Source: Betaproteobacteria bacterium
GTDB lineage: Bacteria; Pseudomonadota; Gammaproteobacteria; Burkholderiales; Burkholderiaceae_D
NCBI GenBank assembly: GCA_025362735.1
Contig: JANYFL010000071.1
Coordinates: 103,134 to 167,133, forward strand
DNA: 64,000 nucleotides
Reading direction: 5' to 3'
The position numbers and the translations under genes are program-made. Shown here piece by piece: positions 48,402 to 57,164 of the stretch (its first letter is position 1; each line of letters opens with the position of its first letter). The notes beneath the pieces were generated by a model. It saw only the letters and a program-made list of their open reading frames with translations, did not search any database and was not told the DNA's origin.

Positions 48402-50837
48402 ATGTCTTCCGTGAAAGTCTTGCCGTCTGACCCGATCAAACTTCCGTTGCTGCCTTTGCGGGACGTGGTCGTGTTTCCGCATATGGTCATTCCGCTGTTT
48501 GTTGGTCGGCCAAAATCAATCAAGGCGCTGGAAACGGCAATGGAAGCCGGCAAGAGCATCATGCTGGTCGCACAAAAAACCGCATCGAAGGACGAGCCCT
48601 CGACTGACGACATTTACGAGATTGGTTGCGTCTCGAATATTCTTCAGATGTTGAAGTTGCCCGATGGCACAGTTAAAGTTCTGGTTGAAGGCGCACAGCG
48701 TGCGCGTATCCATCAGATTGAAGACATGGAAACGCATTTTGTATGCGATCTAACGCCTGTCGCGCCGGATACTGAGCAGAATTCCGAACTCGAAGCGATG
48801 CGTCGTGCCATCGTTCAGCAGTTCGATCAATACGTCAAACTCAACAAAAAGATACCACCCGAAATTCTGACTTCGCTGTCAGGGATTGATGAATCCGGTC
48901 GTTTGGCCGATACCATCGCTGCGCATTTGCCGTTGAAGTTGGAACAGAAACAGGCTGTTCTGGAAATGTTCAAGGTTTCTCAACGCCTGGAAAATCTGTT
49001 GGCCCAACTTGAATCCGAGCTGGATATCCTTCAAGTGGAAAAGCGTATCCGTGGGCGCGTCAAGCGCCAGATGGAAAAAAGCCAGCGTGAGTATTACTTA
49101 AACGAACAGGTCAAGGCGATCCAGAAAGAACTTGGTGAGGGCGAAGACGGCGCTGACATTGAGGAGTTGGAAAAGAAAATCGAAGCTGCGCGCATGCCCA
49201 AGGCCGCCAAGGCCAAGGCTGATGCGGAGTTGAAAAAACTGAAGCTGATGTCACCGATGTCGGCGGAAGCCACGGTGGTGCGCAACTATCTTGATGTGGT
49301 CGTCAATCTTCCCTGGAAGAAAAAGAGCAAGGTCACACACGATCTGAAGTTTGCAGAAAAAGTTCTTGAAGAAGACCATTACGGTCTCGACAAGGTCAAG
49401 GAACGCATTCTCGAATATCTGGCTGTCCAGCAACGCGTCGAGAAAGTGAAAGCGCCAATTTTGTGTCTCGTTGGCCCTCCCGGTGTCGGCAAGACTTCAC
49501 TTGGGCAATCCATTGCGCGCGCGACCAACCGTAAATTTATCCGCATGGCGCTCGGTGGTGTGCGTGATGAAGCTGAAATCCGCGGTCATCGCCGCACCTA
49601 TATCGGTTCAATGCCAGGCAAGATTCTGCAAAGCTTGACCAAGGCCGGTGTGCGTAATCCGCTGTTTTTGCTCGATGAAGTCGACAAGATGGGGATGGAC
49701 TTCCGCGGTGATCCGGCTTCGGCCTTGCTCGAAGTGTTGGATCCTGAACAAAACCATACCTTCCAGGATCACTACGTCGAAGTGGATTTTGACTTATCTG
49801 ACGTGATGTTCGTTGCGACGTCCAACTCGTTCAATATTCCGCCAGCTTTGCTGGACCGGATGGAAGTCATTCGGCTGTCGGGTTACACGGAAGAAGAAAA
49901 AATCAGCATCGTGCAGCGTTATCTGTTGCCCAAGCAGATGAAAAACAATGGTGTGAAATCGGACGAGCTCAACATTGCTGAAAGTGCGATTCGCGACATC
50001 ATTCGTTATTACAGTCGTGAGGCGGGTGTTCGCTCGGTCGAACGGGAAATCTCAAAGATTTGCCGCAAGGTTGTCAAAATGTTGCTGCTGAAAAAGCACG
50101 AGGGCAAAGTCCAGGTGACGGGTCGCAACCTCGATAAATTTCTGGGCGTGCGTCGTTATAACTTTGGCATGGCCGAGAAACAGAATCAGATTGGTCAAGT
50201 CAATGGTCTGGCCTGGACCGAAGTGGGCGGTGATTTGTTGACGATTGAAGTGGCTGTAATGCCTGGCAAGGGCAACATACAGCGCACCGGTTCGCTCGGT
50301 GATGTGATGAAAGAATCGGTCGAAGCTGCTCGCAGTGTCGTCCGTTCGCGTTCCAGAAGGTTCGGCATTCCCGATGACATTTGGGAGAAGCGTGACATGC
50401 ACGTTCATGCTCCCGAAGGTGCAACACCGAAAGATGGCCCATCTGCTGGTGCGGCGATGACGACAGCAATGGTCTCCGCGCTGACCAAAATTCCTGTGCG
50501 TGCAGATGTGGCAATGACGGGTGAAATTACATTGCGTGGCGAAGTGTTGCCGATCGGTGGTCTGAAGGAAAAATTGTTGGCAGCGCATCGGGGTGGTATC
50601 AAGACCGTTCTGATTCCTGAAGACAATGTTAAAGATTTGGCCGATGTTCCCGAGAATGTGAAGAACAAGATCGAGATCATTCCGGTCAAGTGGATCGAGC
50701 AGGTTCTCGACATCGCACTGGAAACGAAACTGGTCGCACTTCCTGACGAAGAGATCGTTGCAGCGAGCTCTGCGGCGGAACCAGTAAAGCTAGAGACGGC
50801 TTCTCCTGCCAAAACGGATGAGGTCGTCAAGCATTGA
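48402..50837 (+). CDS. lon: ATP-dependent Lon protease
   Basis: Soluble homo-hexameric AAA+ protease for misfolded and regulatory proteins. The 811-aa protein has the substrate-binding N-domain, Walker A 'GPPGVGKT' at residues 358-365, and the Ser-Lys dyad S681 ('KDGPSAGAAM') and K724 ('GGLKEKLLAA'), 43 residues apart as in E. coli. The C-terminal ~25 residues are an Ala/Glu-rich tail. It is preceded by its own promoter region and terminator-insulated from clpX. Confidence 0.98.
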   Translation: MSSVKVLPSDPIKLPLLPLRDVVVFPHMVIPLFVGRPKSIKALETAMEAGKSIMLVAQKTASKDEPSTDDIYEIGCVSNILQMLKLPDGTVKVLVEGAQRARIHQIEDMETHFVCDLTPVAPDTEQNSELEAMRRAIVQQFDQYVKLNKKIPPEILTSLSGIDESGRLADTIAAHLPLKLEQKQAVLEMFKVSQRLENLLAQLESELDILQVEKRIRGRVKRQMEKSQREYYLNEQVKAIQKELGEGEDGADIEELEKKIEAARMPKAAKAKADAELKKLKLMSPMSAEATVVRNYLDVVVNLPWKKKSKVTHDLKFAEKVLEEDHYGLDKVKERILEYLAVQQRVEKVKAPILCLVGPPGVGKTSLGQSIARATNRKFIRMALGGVRDEAEIRGHRRTYIGSMPGKILQSLTKAGVRNPLFLLDEVDKMGMDFRGDPASALLEVLDPEQNHTFQDHYVEVDFDLSDVMFVATSNSFNIPPALLDRMEVIRLSGYTEEEKISIVQRYLLPKQMKNNGVKSDELNIAESAIRDIIRYYSREAGVRSVEREISKICRKVVKMLLLKKHEGKVQVTGRNLDKFLGVRRYNFGMAEKQNQIGQVNGLAWTEVGGDLLTIEVAVMPGKGNIQRTGSLGDVMKESVEAARSVVRSRSRRFGIPDDIWEKRDMHVHAPEGATPKDGPSAGAAMTTAMVSALTKIPVRADVAMTGEITLRGEVLPIGGLKEKLLAAHRGGIKTVLIPEDNVKDLADVPENVKNKIEIIPVKWIEQVLDIALETKLVALPDEEIVAASSAAEPVKLETASPAKTDEVVKH

Positions 50838-50875
50838 GTTAGATCAAAGCGAATCTAAAGTTACTGTTTCAGGCC

Positions 50876-50905
50876 TTGACATACCAGTTCACTGGTTGAT
50901 TTAAT
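50876..50905 (+). promoter_or_regulatory. Candidate sigma-70 promoter of hupB
   Basis: TTGACA (50876-50881) and TTTAAT (50900-50905) are separated by 18 bp in the 167-bp lon to hupB spacer, about 100 bp before the start codon. A perfect -35 and a good -10 make this the best promoter match in the window. No terminator for lon is obvious, so some read-through is likely. Confidence 0.6.
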
Positions 50906-51004
50906 GTGGACTGATGTGTTGCATTAGTGGTCAACAAAGCAGGCAGGTACCGAACACGTTTTCTAAAGTGAATTTTTGAACGAAACAATTTCAAGGGGGC
51001 GGAA

Positions 51005-51277
51005 GTGAATAAAACTGAATTGATCGATCACGTAGCAAAGACTGCCGATATATCCAAGGCAGCTGCAGGTCGTGCACTTGATTCTATTATTGGTGCGGTC
51101 AAGACTTCGCTGAAAAAAGGTGGGAGTGTGACGCTAGTTGGATTCGGAACCTTCACCGTTGGTAAACGAGCGGCTCGCACGGGTCGCAATCCCCGTACTG
51201 GTGCTGCCATTAAAATCAAGTCAGCAAAAGTACCGAAGTTTCGTCCTGGCAAAGCATTGAAAGATGCGGTAAACTAG
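51005..51277 (+). CDS. hupB: Nucleoid-associated protein HU-beta
   Basis: A 90-aa DNA-bending protein. '[28 protein letters not shown]' is the HU dimerisation region, and '[27 protein letters not shown]' contains the DNA-binding arm with the conserved Pro-intercalation motif 'RNPRTG'. The GTG start has GGGGCGGAA upstream. It lies downstream of lon, as usual in beta- and gammaproteobacteria. Two tRNA genes follow within 100-200 bp. Confidence 0.97.
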   Translation: MNKTELIDHVAKTADISKAAAGRALDSIIGAVKTSLKKGGSVTLVGFGTFTVGKRAARTGRNPRTGAAIKIKSAKVPKFRPGKALKDAVN

Positions 51278-51369
51278 CGGTCTTTCCAACTGGTGACAGG
51301 GGTTGGAATAAATCAGTCAAGAGTTCAGCAAACAATGAAGGCTCAGTCTTCTGCAGTTCAGACTCAGCG

Positions 51370-51445
51370 GGGTGCTTAGCTCAGTTGGTAGAGCGGCGCC
51401 CTTACAAGGCGTAGGTCGGGAGTTCGAGCCTCTCAGCACCCACCA
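51370..51445 (+). tRNA. tRNA-Val, anticodon UAC
   Basis: A 76-nt tRNA. The acceptor GGGTGCT pairs with AGCACCC, the anticodon loop CTTACAA gives UAC, the T-loop is AGTTCGAGCC and CCA is encoded. It lies 27 bases before tRNA-Asp. Confidence 0.97.
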
Positions 51446-51472
51446 GCTAAATTTGACAGGTCAGCTGTAAAT

Positions 51473-51549
51473 GGAGTGGTAGTTCAGTTGGTTAGAATAC
51501 CGGCCTGTCACGCCGGGGGTCGCGGGTTCGAGTCCCGTCCACTCCGCCA
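51473..51549 (+). tRNA. tRNA-Asp, anticodon GUC
   Basis: A 77-nt tRNA. Acceptor GGAGTGG/CCACTCC, anticodon loop CTGTCAC (GUC), T-loop GGTTCGAGTCC, CCA encoded. It is followed within seven bases by a strong hairpin with T-run that ends the tRNA transcript. Confidence 0.97.
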
Positions 51550-51555
51550 AACATC

Positions 51556-51595
51556 AAAAAGCCGTTATGGGTCACAAACCTGTAGCGGCTTTTTT
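51556..51595 (+). terminator. Rho-independent terminator after tRNA-Asp
   Basis: Arms AAAAAGCCGTTATGGG and CCTGTAGCGGCTTTTT pair over about 16 bp with two wobble/mismatch positions and an 8-nt loop, followed by T-rich sequence. It marks the boundary between the core block and the catabolic island. Confidence 0.9.
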
Positions 51596-51634
51596 ATTTC
51601 TGCAGTGGCGCTGATCAAATCAGTTCATCGACAT

Positions 51635-52552
51635 CTAATCTGTCCCGGACTTACTTGTGGTGAGTGCTTTGGTCAGCAATTTCCCAAGTAACCATTGCAG
51701 CCCTCCATCCGTCGATCTTGCGTGATGATATTGAATCATTTCGCGCATTGGTGGAAGACTGAAAGGCACCGGGGCAATCGTTAACGGTAGCTTGGCAAGC
51801 ATCACTTTTGCCAATCGTTCGTGCATCAAGGCAATTCGATGTGTGCCCGGAAGCATCCATGGGACGATCGTAAACGAGGAAGCAACGATTTCGACACGTC
51901 TGCTGTCACCGCGATCCTTAAGCTGTTCTTCAGCATAGGTTTGAGTGCTTCCAATTTGGACCACGATATGACCGCAAGAGAGAAAAACCTCTTCCGTTAT
52001 TGGTTTCAAGAATATTGGATTTTTATTCCAGCCAACGATGACATGTCGTTCTTCAAACAGCAGACATTTCGGATGATTCGCTGAAAGAAAGCGCTCTGGC
52101 GTCAGGATGAAATCCAGCACTCCTCTATCCAGACTGGAATTGATTTCTGAATTGGGTTGAATCACTTCGAGCCGAATTCCCGGAGCATCGGTCTCCAGTT
52201 CTGCTAACAAGGGAATGATGAGCACGGTTGTGATGTAGTCAGATGCCGCCAACCGAAAGGTTCGTTTCGATGTGGACGGATCAAATACGGTGGAGCTGGA
52301 AACCAGTGCCTGCATGGTGACCAGTGCTTGCTCAACTAGAGGTGCGATCCCTAATGCGTGTGAAGTCGGGACCATTTTCTTGCCATGCGCGACAAGAATT
52401 TCATCATTGAAGGTTTCTCTCAAGCGTCGTAACGCAGCGCTCATCGCCGACTGGGTAATGTTGAGCCGATCAGCAGCGCGCGTGACGTTGCGCTCCTCCA
52501 GTAGTGCCTGAAGCGCAACCAGCAAGTTTAGGTCGAATTTATTGAGCCGCAT
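51635..52552 (-). CDS. LysR-family regulator of the adjacent catabolic cluster
   Basis: A 305-aa LysR protein. The winged helix is 'NLLVALQALLEERNVTRAADRLNITQSAMSAALRRLRETF', of the NodD/LinR/NahR branch often linked to aromatic degradation, and an effector domain follows. It is transcribed away from twelve co-directional catabolic genes. The 107-bp divergent spacer contains a perfect interrupted palindrome next to its start codon. Control of the cluster is inferred from position; the inducer is unknown. Confidence 0.9.
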   Translation of the reverse strand: MRLNKFDLNLLVALQALLEERNVTRAADRLNITQSAMSAALRRLRETFNDEILVAHGKKMVPTSHALGIAPLVEQALVTMQALVSSSTVFDPSTSKRTFRLAASDYITTVLIIPLLAELETDAPGIRLEVIQPNSEINSSLDRGVLDFILTPERFLSANHPKCLLFEERHVIVGWNKNPIFLKPITEEVFLSCGHIVVQIGSTQTYAEEQLKDRGDSRRVEIVASSFTIVPWMLPGTHRIALMHERLAKVMLAKLPLTIAPVPFSLPPMREMIQYHHARSTDGGLQWLLGKLLTKALTTSKSGTD

Positions 52553-52553
52553 C

Positions 52554-52576
52554 GATCAGTAATTCTATGACTGATC
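52554..52576. promoter_or_regulatory. Interrupted palindrome, candidate LysR binding site
   Basis: GATCAGT, nine bases, then ACTGATC form a perfect inverted repeat one base upstream of the LysR start codon and about 85 bp before the first catabolic gene. Dyads of this kind in a divergent spacer are typical LysR recognition sites, used both for autoregulation and for activation of the opposite gene. Confidence 0.6.
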
Positions 52577-52659
52577 AATGACAAAAACAAATCATTTTAC
52601 TTATTATTTCGGGTGCTCCACCATTCGCAAAACTTCAAAAGCCAACGGAGACACTGGTA

Positions 52660-53658
52660 ATGCATATATGGATTCGCACGACACTCAATGCGAAATGGTT
52701 CGTTGCGTTGTTGGTCTTGGCGGTCGCCGCTGTAGAGCCCTCGGTCGCCGTAATAATAAACAGTTCGGATACTAGCTTTATCGCGCTGGGTACGATGGGC
52801 GGTCCGGTATCAAGCCCGGTGCGCTCACAACCGGCTAACGTATTACTCCATGCCGACAAAGCCTATCTGGTCGATACGGGTGATGGAGCCGTACAGCAGT
52901 TGGCCAAAGCTGGAGTGCAGTTGAGCGCAGTTCGCGCCATCTTCATTAGTCATTTGCATGTTGATCATATTGGTGGACTGGAAGCCGTTCTCGGGTTGCG
53001 TATTCAGACACTGCTTCCGGGCGTTGTAACGATTTACGGGCCGCCAGGAACACAACTACTTGTTGATGGAATCGTTGCCGCGTTACAGCCTTCAGCGCAA
53101 GCCGCTTATGGCATTCCGGGACGGAGATGGGCTTCACCCGAAAGCACGGTCAAGGTGATTGAAATGACCGATGGATCGAAGGTCGATGTCGATGGCATAA
53201 CTGTGACGGCAGCGCAGAACACTCACTATGATTTCGCGCCCGGCAGTCCCGACGACCAGCGCTTCAAATCGCTCTCGTTCCGTTTCGATCTTCCAGGCCG
53301 GTCGATTGTCTATACCGGTGATACCGGCCCAAGCGAAGCGGTCGAACGTCTCGCCAAGGGTGCCGATCTATTGGTCAGCGAGATGATTGATCTGGAAATG
53401 ACCGTTGCCACGATCCACCGCGTTGAACCGAACATGCCGAAACCGCAATTTGAAGGCATGATGAAACATCTTTCCACTCATCATTTATCACCGCTACAGG
53501 TTGGCGAACTCGCAGCACGGGCCGGAGTGAAAAGCGTTGTCGTAACGCATCTTGCGCCGGGCACAACCACCCAACCAGATCTTGATCGCTATGTTCGTGA
53601 AATCCAGCGCAATTTTCACGGGCCCGTCACGATTGCCAACGATCTGGACAGGTTTTAA
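52660..53658 (+). CDS. Exported MBL-fold metallo-hydrolase
   Basis: A 332-aa metallo-beta-lactamase-fold protein with an N-terminal hydrophobic signal sequence (cut near 'PSVA'). The metal motif is complete: H98-L-H100-V-D102-H103 in 'FISHLHVDHIGG', with 'YTGDTGPSEA' and the C-terminal 'VVTHLAPG' supplying further ligands. This pattern fits arylsulfatase/RNase Z-like or lactonase members. Product identity is unclear; an ester or lactone hydrolase acting in the periplasm on the pathway substrate is a fair guess. First gene after the divergent LysR. Confidence 0.82.
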   Translation: MHIWIRTTLNAKWFVALLVLAVAAVEPSVAVIINSSDTSFIALGTMGGPVSSPVRSQPANVLLHADKAYLVDTGDGAVQQLAKAGVQLSAVRAIFISHLHVDHIGGLEAVLGLRIQTLLPGVVTIYGPPGTQLLVDGIVAALQPSAQAAYGIPGRRWASPESTVKVIEMTDGSKVDVDGITVTAAQNTHYDFAPGSPDDQRFKSLSFRFDLPGRSIVYTGDTGPSEAVERLAKGADLLVSEMIDLEMTVATIHRVEPNMPKPQFEGMMKHLSTHHLSPLQVGELAARAGVKSVVVTHLAPGTTTQPDLDRYVREIQRNFHGPVTIANDLDRF

Positions 53659-53737
53659 CCATGAAAGGTTGTCGCCTTTATTGTTCTCGTGCCATAGCCC
53701 TTTCGATTTTAAATTTCCACAGAAAAGAGTAACCACC

Positions 53738-54901
53738 ATGTTCCGCTACTTCCCCACAAACTACGTCTGGAATCTTTCCGTCGATCTGGCCATCGAGATG
53801 GGTGCGCGCATCGGTGAGATTGAAGAGATGTGCGCGCCGCTTCAGGAGGCAGCTAGGCAGCCCGATGCCGCCGGTACAAAAGCTTTCCGCGAGACTTGGG
53901 CGCGCATGGCTGAGAAGCTGTGCACGCTGGCTGAAGAAGATGAATCTCGCGGCCGACTGATCTCGGCCGGGGAAAAATATCAGCGTGCATCAATGTATCT
54001 GCTGACCTGCGAACGACTGCAAGCACATGGCGCGCCGGGGCGAGTCGAACTATATGCACGGTTGCAAGAGCTATTCACAAAAGGGATTAAGTTGTCAGGG
54101 GCGGCATGTGAGGAGGTGAAGATTCCTTACGGTGACAGTTTTCTATCGGGCCTGTTTGTCCCTGCAAACAGGTTGAAATCAGGTGAGCGTGCGCCGCTGC
54201 TGGTCCAGGTCAATGGTCTCGACTCGACCAAGGAGATGAAATACTTCGTTGGCTTACCACGTTGGCTGGCCGAACGCGGTGTCAGTTCGTTAATCGTCGA
54301 TCAACCCGGGACCGGTGATGCACTGCGCTTGCGTGGCCTGACCGCGCGTTTCGATGCCGAACATTGGGCCAGCCCTGTCGTAGATTGGCTCGAGGGCAGG
54401 GTCGACGTTGACCCAAAGCGCATCGGCATGGAAGGCGTCTCACTCGGTGGTTACTACTGTCCACGTGCCGTGGCCTTCGAACCGCGCTTCGCCTGTGGCG
54501 TGGCCTGGGGTGCGAATCACGACTGGCGCGACGTTCAGAAGATGCGGGTTGCCAAGGAAGGCAGCCTGCCGGTGCCCCACTATTGGGCCCACGTTCATTG
54601 GGTCTGGGGTGCCAAGGATCAGGACGACTTCATGCATATTGCCGAGAACGTCCATCTCGACGGCGTGCTCGACCGCATCAAAGTGCCTTTCCTGGTGACT
54701 CACGGTGAAAAGGATTCGCAGATACCGCTCAAGTGGGCCGAGCGTACCTACGAGCAACTGGTTAACAGCCCAAAACGCGAACTCAAAATTTTCACCGAAC
54801 GTGAAGGAGGGGTGCAGCACTCCAGTTTTGACAACTCGATGAACGCGGGTCATTACATTGCCGACTGGGTCGCTGAGACCCTCGGTGGGCATACGGCCTG
54901 A
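53738..54901 (+). CDS. Alpha/beta hydrolase of the dihydroxypseudooxynicotine-hydrolase type
   Basis: A 387-aa serine hydrolase with an N-terminal helical cap domain (about 1-130, 'YFPTNYVWNLSVDLAIEMGARIGEIEEM') followed by an alpha/beta core. The nucleophile S235 lies in 'GMEGVSLGGYY', the acid is probably the Asp in 'THGEKDSQIP' and the His is in 'GGVQHSSFDN'. This architecture resembles 2,6-dihydroxypseudooxynicotine hydrolase of nicotine catabolism, which cleaves a C-C bond beside a pyridine ring. I start at the ATG at 53738. The actual substrate is unknown. Confidence 0.78.
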   Translation: MFRYFPTNYVWNLSVDLAIEMGARIGEIEEMCAPLQEAARQPDAAGTKAFRETWARMAEKLCTLAEEDESRGRLISAGEKYQRASMYLLTCERLQAHGAPGRVELYARLQELFTKGIKLSGAACEEVKIPYGDSFLSGLFVPANRLKSGERAPLLVQVNGLDSTKEMKYFVGLPRWLAERGVSSLIVDQPGTGDALRLRGLTARFDAEHWASPVVDWLEGRVDVDPKRIGMEGVSLGGYYCPRAVAFEPRFACGVAWGANHDWRDVQKMRVAKEGSLPVPHYWAHVHWVWGAKDQDDFMHIAENVHLDGVLDRIKVPFLVTHGEKDSQIPLKWAERTYEQLVNSPKRELKIFTEREGGVQHSSFDNSMNAGHYIADWVAETLGGHTA

Positions 54902-54924
54902 TTACGCGCTTTTCGAGTACACCC

Positions 54925-55740
54925 ATGTTTCTTCTCCACCTTCGTCGACAGCCCATGGAAGATGTTCCAGTGCAAGGTTTAGTCGCATCGTCCTTCATCA
55001 ATACGAGTTCCTTGGGCCTCAAGTTGATGGTCGTCGGTCGCCGCAAACCAGGTACGACACTTGCGGAACATCGTCATCACATTCGCAATATCCACGGAGA
55101 ATTAGTACTTCGCTACATCGTTACCGATCCTGAGCATGCACCGAGACGCTATGTCCAGAATCAGGTGTTTGACGGACTGTACCGCCCCACTGCGCCAGGG
55201 CACGACCCTTTTGCTCTGAATCGCGACTTCGTTACCCAAATATGGACAACGGATATGGCTGCGTTGGCGCGTTCACGAGAGACTGATTTCTACCGGGATT
55301 TTTTGAAAAACGATGAGGATAATTTCGTCGATCAAAGTACCGTGATGTTTATGCCGGTTCGTGAGCGAGAAATGATGTCACGTCGTATTCCTGCGAACGG
55401 AGCTTGCAAGCTTTTCAGTTTCATACAAAAGGCCCAAGACGCGGATGCCCAACAATTCATGCGTGTGTGGATGTCTGGCGTTGCGGCCTTGAAAGAAGAG
55501 GCTGTTGCCACGAAGATCTGTCGCCATGTTCAGAACGATGTCATGACCAAGTCTGGCGCACCTTCCCTGGCAGACGGCATTGACGAGTTCTGGCTTGAAG
55601 ACGAAGTCAGCACACGTGCACTATTAAAGAAATGGCAGGCCTGGTTATGTGACGCGATGGTTCGTCCCGGACTCGTGACGGAAACGGGAACGTTTGCGTT
55701 ACTGGCCCATGAGGCGGTGCTTTATGCAGGGCGGCACTGA
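54925..55740 (+). CDS. EthD-domain protein
   Basis: A 271-aa protein whose N-terminal part 'KLMVVGRRKPGTTLAEHRHHIRNIHGELVLRYI' matches the EthD (dimeric alpha-beta barrel) domain, with 'YRDFLKNDEDNFVD' later. EthD proteins accompany ether, aromatic and polyketide pathways; some act as isomerases or cyclases, and many have no proven activity. The second half ('GACKLFSFIQKAQDADAQQFMRVWMSG') may be another barrel copy. The start is uncertain (54925 or 54955). It follows the alpha/beta hydrolase by 23 bp. Confidence 0.72.
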   Translation: MFLLHLRRQPMEDVPVQGLVASSFINTSSLGLKLMVVGRRKPGTTLAEHRHHIRNIHGELVLRYIVTDPEHAPRRYVQNQVFDGLYRPTAPGHDPFALNRDFVTQIWTTDMAALARSRETDFYRDFLKNDEDNFVDQSTVMFMPVREREMMSRRIPANGACKLFSFIQKAQDADAQQFMRVWMSGVAALKEEAVATKICRHVQNDVMTKSGAPSLADGIDEFWLEDEVSTRALLKKWQAWLCDAMVRPGLVTETGTFALLAHEAVLYAGRH

Positions 55741-55805
55741 TTTTTTTGCGTTAAAAATTCCAAACATTCCTTCATCACATTGACTACTGATCAGGACAAA
55801 TACTT

Positions 55806-56762
55806 ATGAATATCATTGGACCCGATGCTCTGATTTTCGGCGTTGACGACGTCGCAGCCTGCGCACAATATTTGACAGACTATGGACTCAAGCCTGTCGG
55901 CGTTACGGATCGTGGTGGTCGCTTTGAAGCACTCGATGGCACGGCCATTATTCTGTGCAAGCAGGACGATGCAAGTATTCCTCCTTCTATGGGCACGGCC
56001 AGCATGCTGCGTGAGACTGTGTACGGCGTTGCAGACCACGCCACTCTGCAGGCCATCGAAGCTGAACTGGTCAAAGATCGTACGGTGACGCGTAGTGCCG
56101 ACGGAACGCTACGTTGTGTCGACGATATGGGCTTCGCTCTGGCGTTTCAACTGACCATTCGCAAGGAGCTTGTTATGCCTGCGGAAACAATCAACGCCCC
56201 CGGTGCGTCACCACAACGCCAAGCCAATAGCATTGGTGTTGATCCGACTAATCCGGCATTGCCACGCTCCCTTTCCCACGTGGTTTACTTTGTACCCGAC
56301 GCGGCCAAGGCTGAAGCCTTTTATCTACGCCTTGGCTTTGTGACAACTGACAGTTTTGTTGGCGTTGGTCCCTTTATGCAGCCCGGCGGTACCAAAGACC
56401 ACCACACCCTGTTCATGATTCAGACCCCACCCTTCATGAAAGGATGTGAGCACTTTACCTTTCACATGGGTGGGCCGACCGAGATGATGCTGGCGGGCAG
56501 CCGCTTCGTCGAAAAGGGTTATCAATCATTCTGGGGTCCGGGGCGTCATCACTTTGGTTCCAACTGGTTCTGGTATTTCAACAGCCCGCTCGGTTGCCAT
56601 GTTGAGTACGATGCTGACATGGATCTGCATGACGATCAATGGGTGCCGCGCGAAGCTCCGATGAATGCTGATACATCCCAGCTGTTTCTATTTCAATACC
56701 GGGAGAAATGGGCGCCTTCGGGTCCGCCTCCTGGCGCGGCAGCTGCAGGCAAACCTCACTAA
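55806..56762 (+). CDS. Two-domain VOC protein, possible extradiol dioxygenase
   Basis: A 318-aa protein with two vicinal-oxygen-chelate modules: an N-terminal one ('ALIFGVDDVAACAQYLTDYGL', residues ~8-118) and a C-terminal one ('LSHVVYFVPDAAKAEAFYLRLGF', from ~156). The C-terminal module has H158, H216/H220 and E267 ('GCHVEYDADMD') at spacings close to the 2-His-1-Glu iron triad of type I extradiol dioxygenases. The C-terminal 'QWVPREAP' resembles ring-cleaving enzymes. I infer ring cleavage in this pathway; a glyoxalase-type isomerase is the alternative. Confidence 0.78.
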   Translation: MNIIGPDALIFGVDDVAACAQYLTDYGLKPVGVTDRGGRFEALDGTAIILCKQDDASIPPSMGTASMLRETVYGVADHATLQAIEAELVKDRTVTRSADGTLRCVDDMGFALAFQLTIRKELVMPAETINAPGASPQRQANSIGVDPTNPALPRSLSHVVYFVPDAAKAEAFYLRLGFVTTDSFVGVGPFMQPGGTKDHHTLFMIQTPPFMKGCEHFTFHMGGPTEMMLAGSRFVEKGYQSFWGPGRHHFGSNWFWYFNSPLGCHVEYDADMDLHDDQWVPREAPMNADTSQLFLFQYREKWAPSGPPPGAAAAGKPH

Positions 56763-56792
56763 GAGCCACTAGCGCCACTAAGCGAACAAGCG

Positions 56793-57164
56793 ATGAAAGC
56801 GACTCTACAACTGTGTGCTCAGAGCGAACTATTGGAAGGCTGTGCTCGCGGCTTTCCTGAGCACGGTATTTTCATCGTCCGCCATACGGGTCAGGTATAT
56901 GCTTGGCGTGATGCTTGCCCGCACTACGGGGACACACCGCTGGCCTGGCGGCGTGATGCTTACCTTAACGTGGACGGTACGCGCATTGTTTGTGCAGCAC
57001 ATGGCGCACAGTTCGAGCCTGACACGGGTCTTTGTATTATTGGACCTTGCCTGGGGCAGGCGCTGATCCGGGTACCGATTGTGCTGACAGACAAGGGCCA
57101 GATTGAACTCGAATCCGGTACGCAACCCAACATCGATCCGGACGCTTTTCAGGAGAATCATTGA
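56793..57164 (+). CDS. Rieske [2Fe-2S] ferredoxin
   Basis: A 123-aa Rieske-domain protein. The cluster ligands are C42-P-H44 ('DACPHYGD') and C67-A-A-H70 ('VCAAHGAQF'), the spacing of dioxygenase-type Rieske ferredoxins. It has no signal peptide. It would shuttle electrons to an oxygenase, but no Rieske oxygenase alpha subunit or reductase is encoded nearby. Its stop overlaps the flavin monooxygenase start (ATGA), with AGGAGAATCATTG serving as the ribosome binding site, so the two proteins are made together. Confidence 0.88.
   Translation: MKATLQLCAQSELLEGCARGFPEHGIFIVRHTGQVYAWRDACPHYGDTPLAWRRDAYLNVDGTRIVCAAHGAQFEPDTGLCIIGPCLGQALIRVPIVLTDKGQIELESGTQPNIDPDAFQENH

Noticed and set aside
51284..51308. 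Hairpin TTCCAAC/GTTGGAA after hupB as a terminator
   Set aside because: Short stem and no T-run; not convincing.
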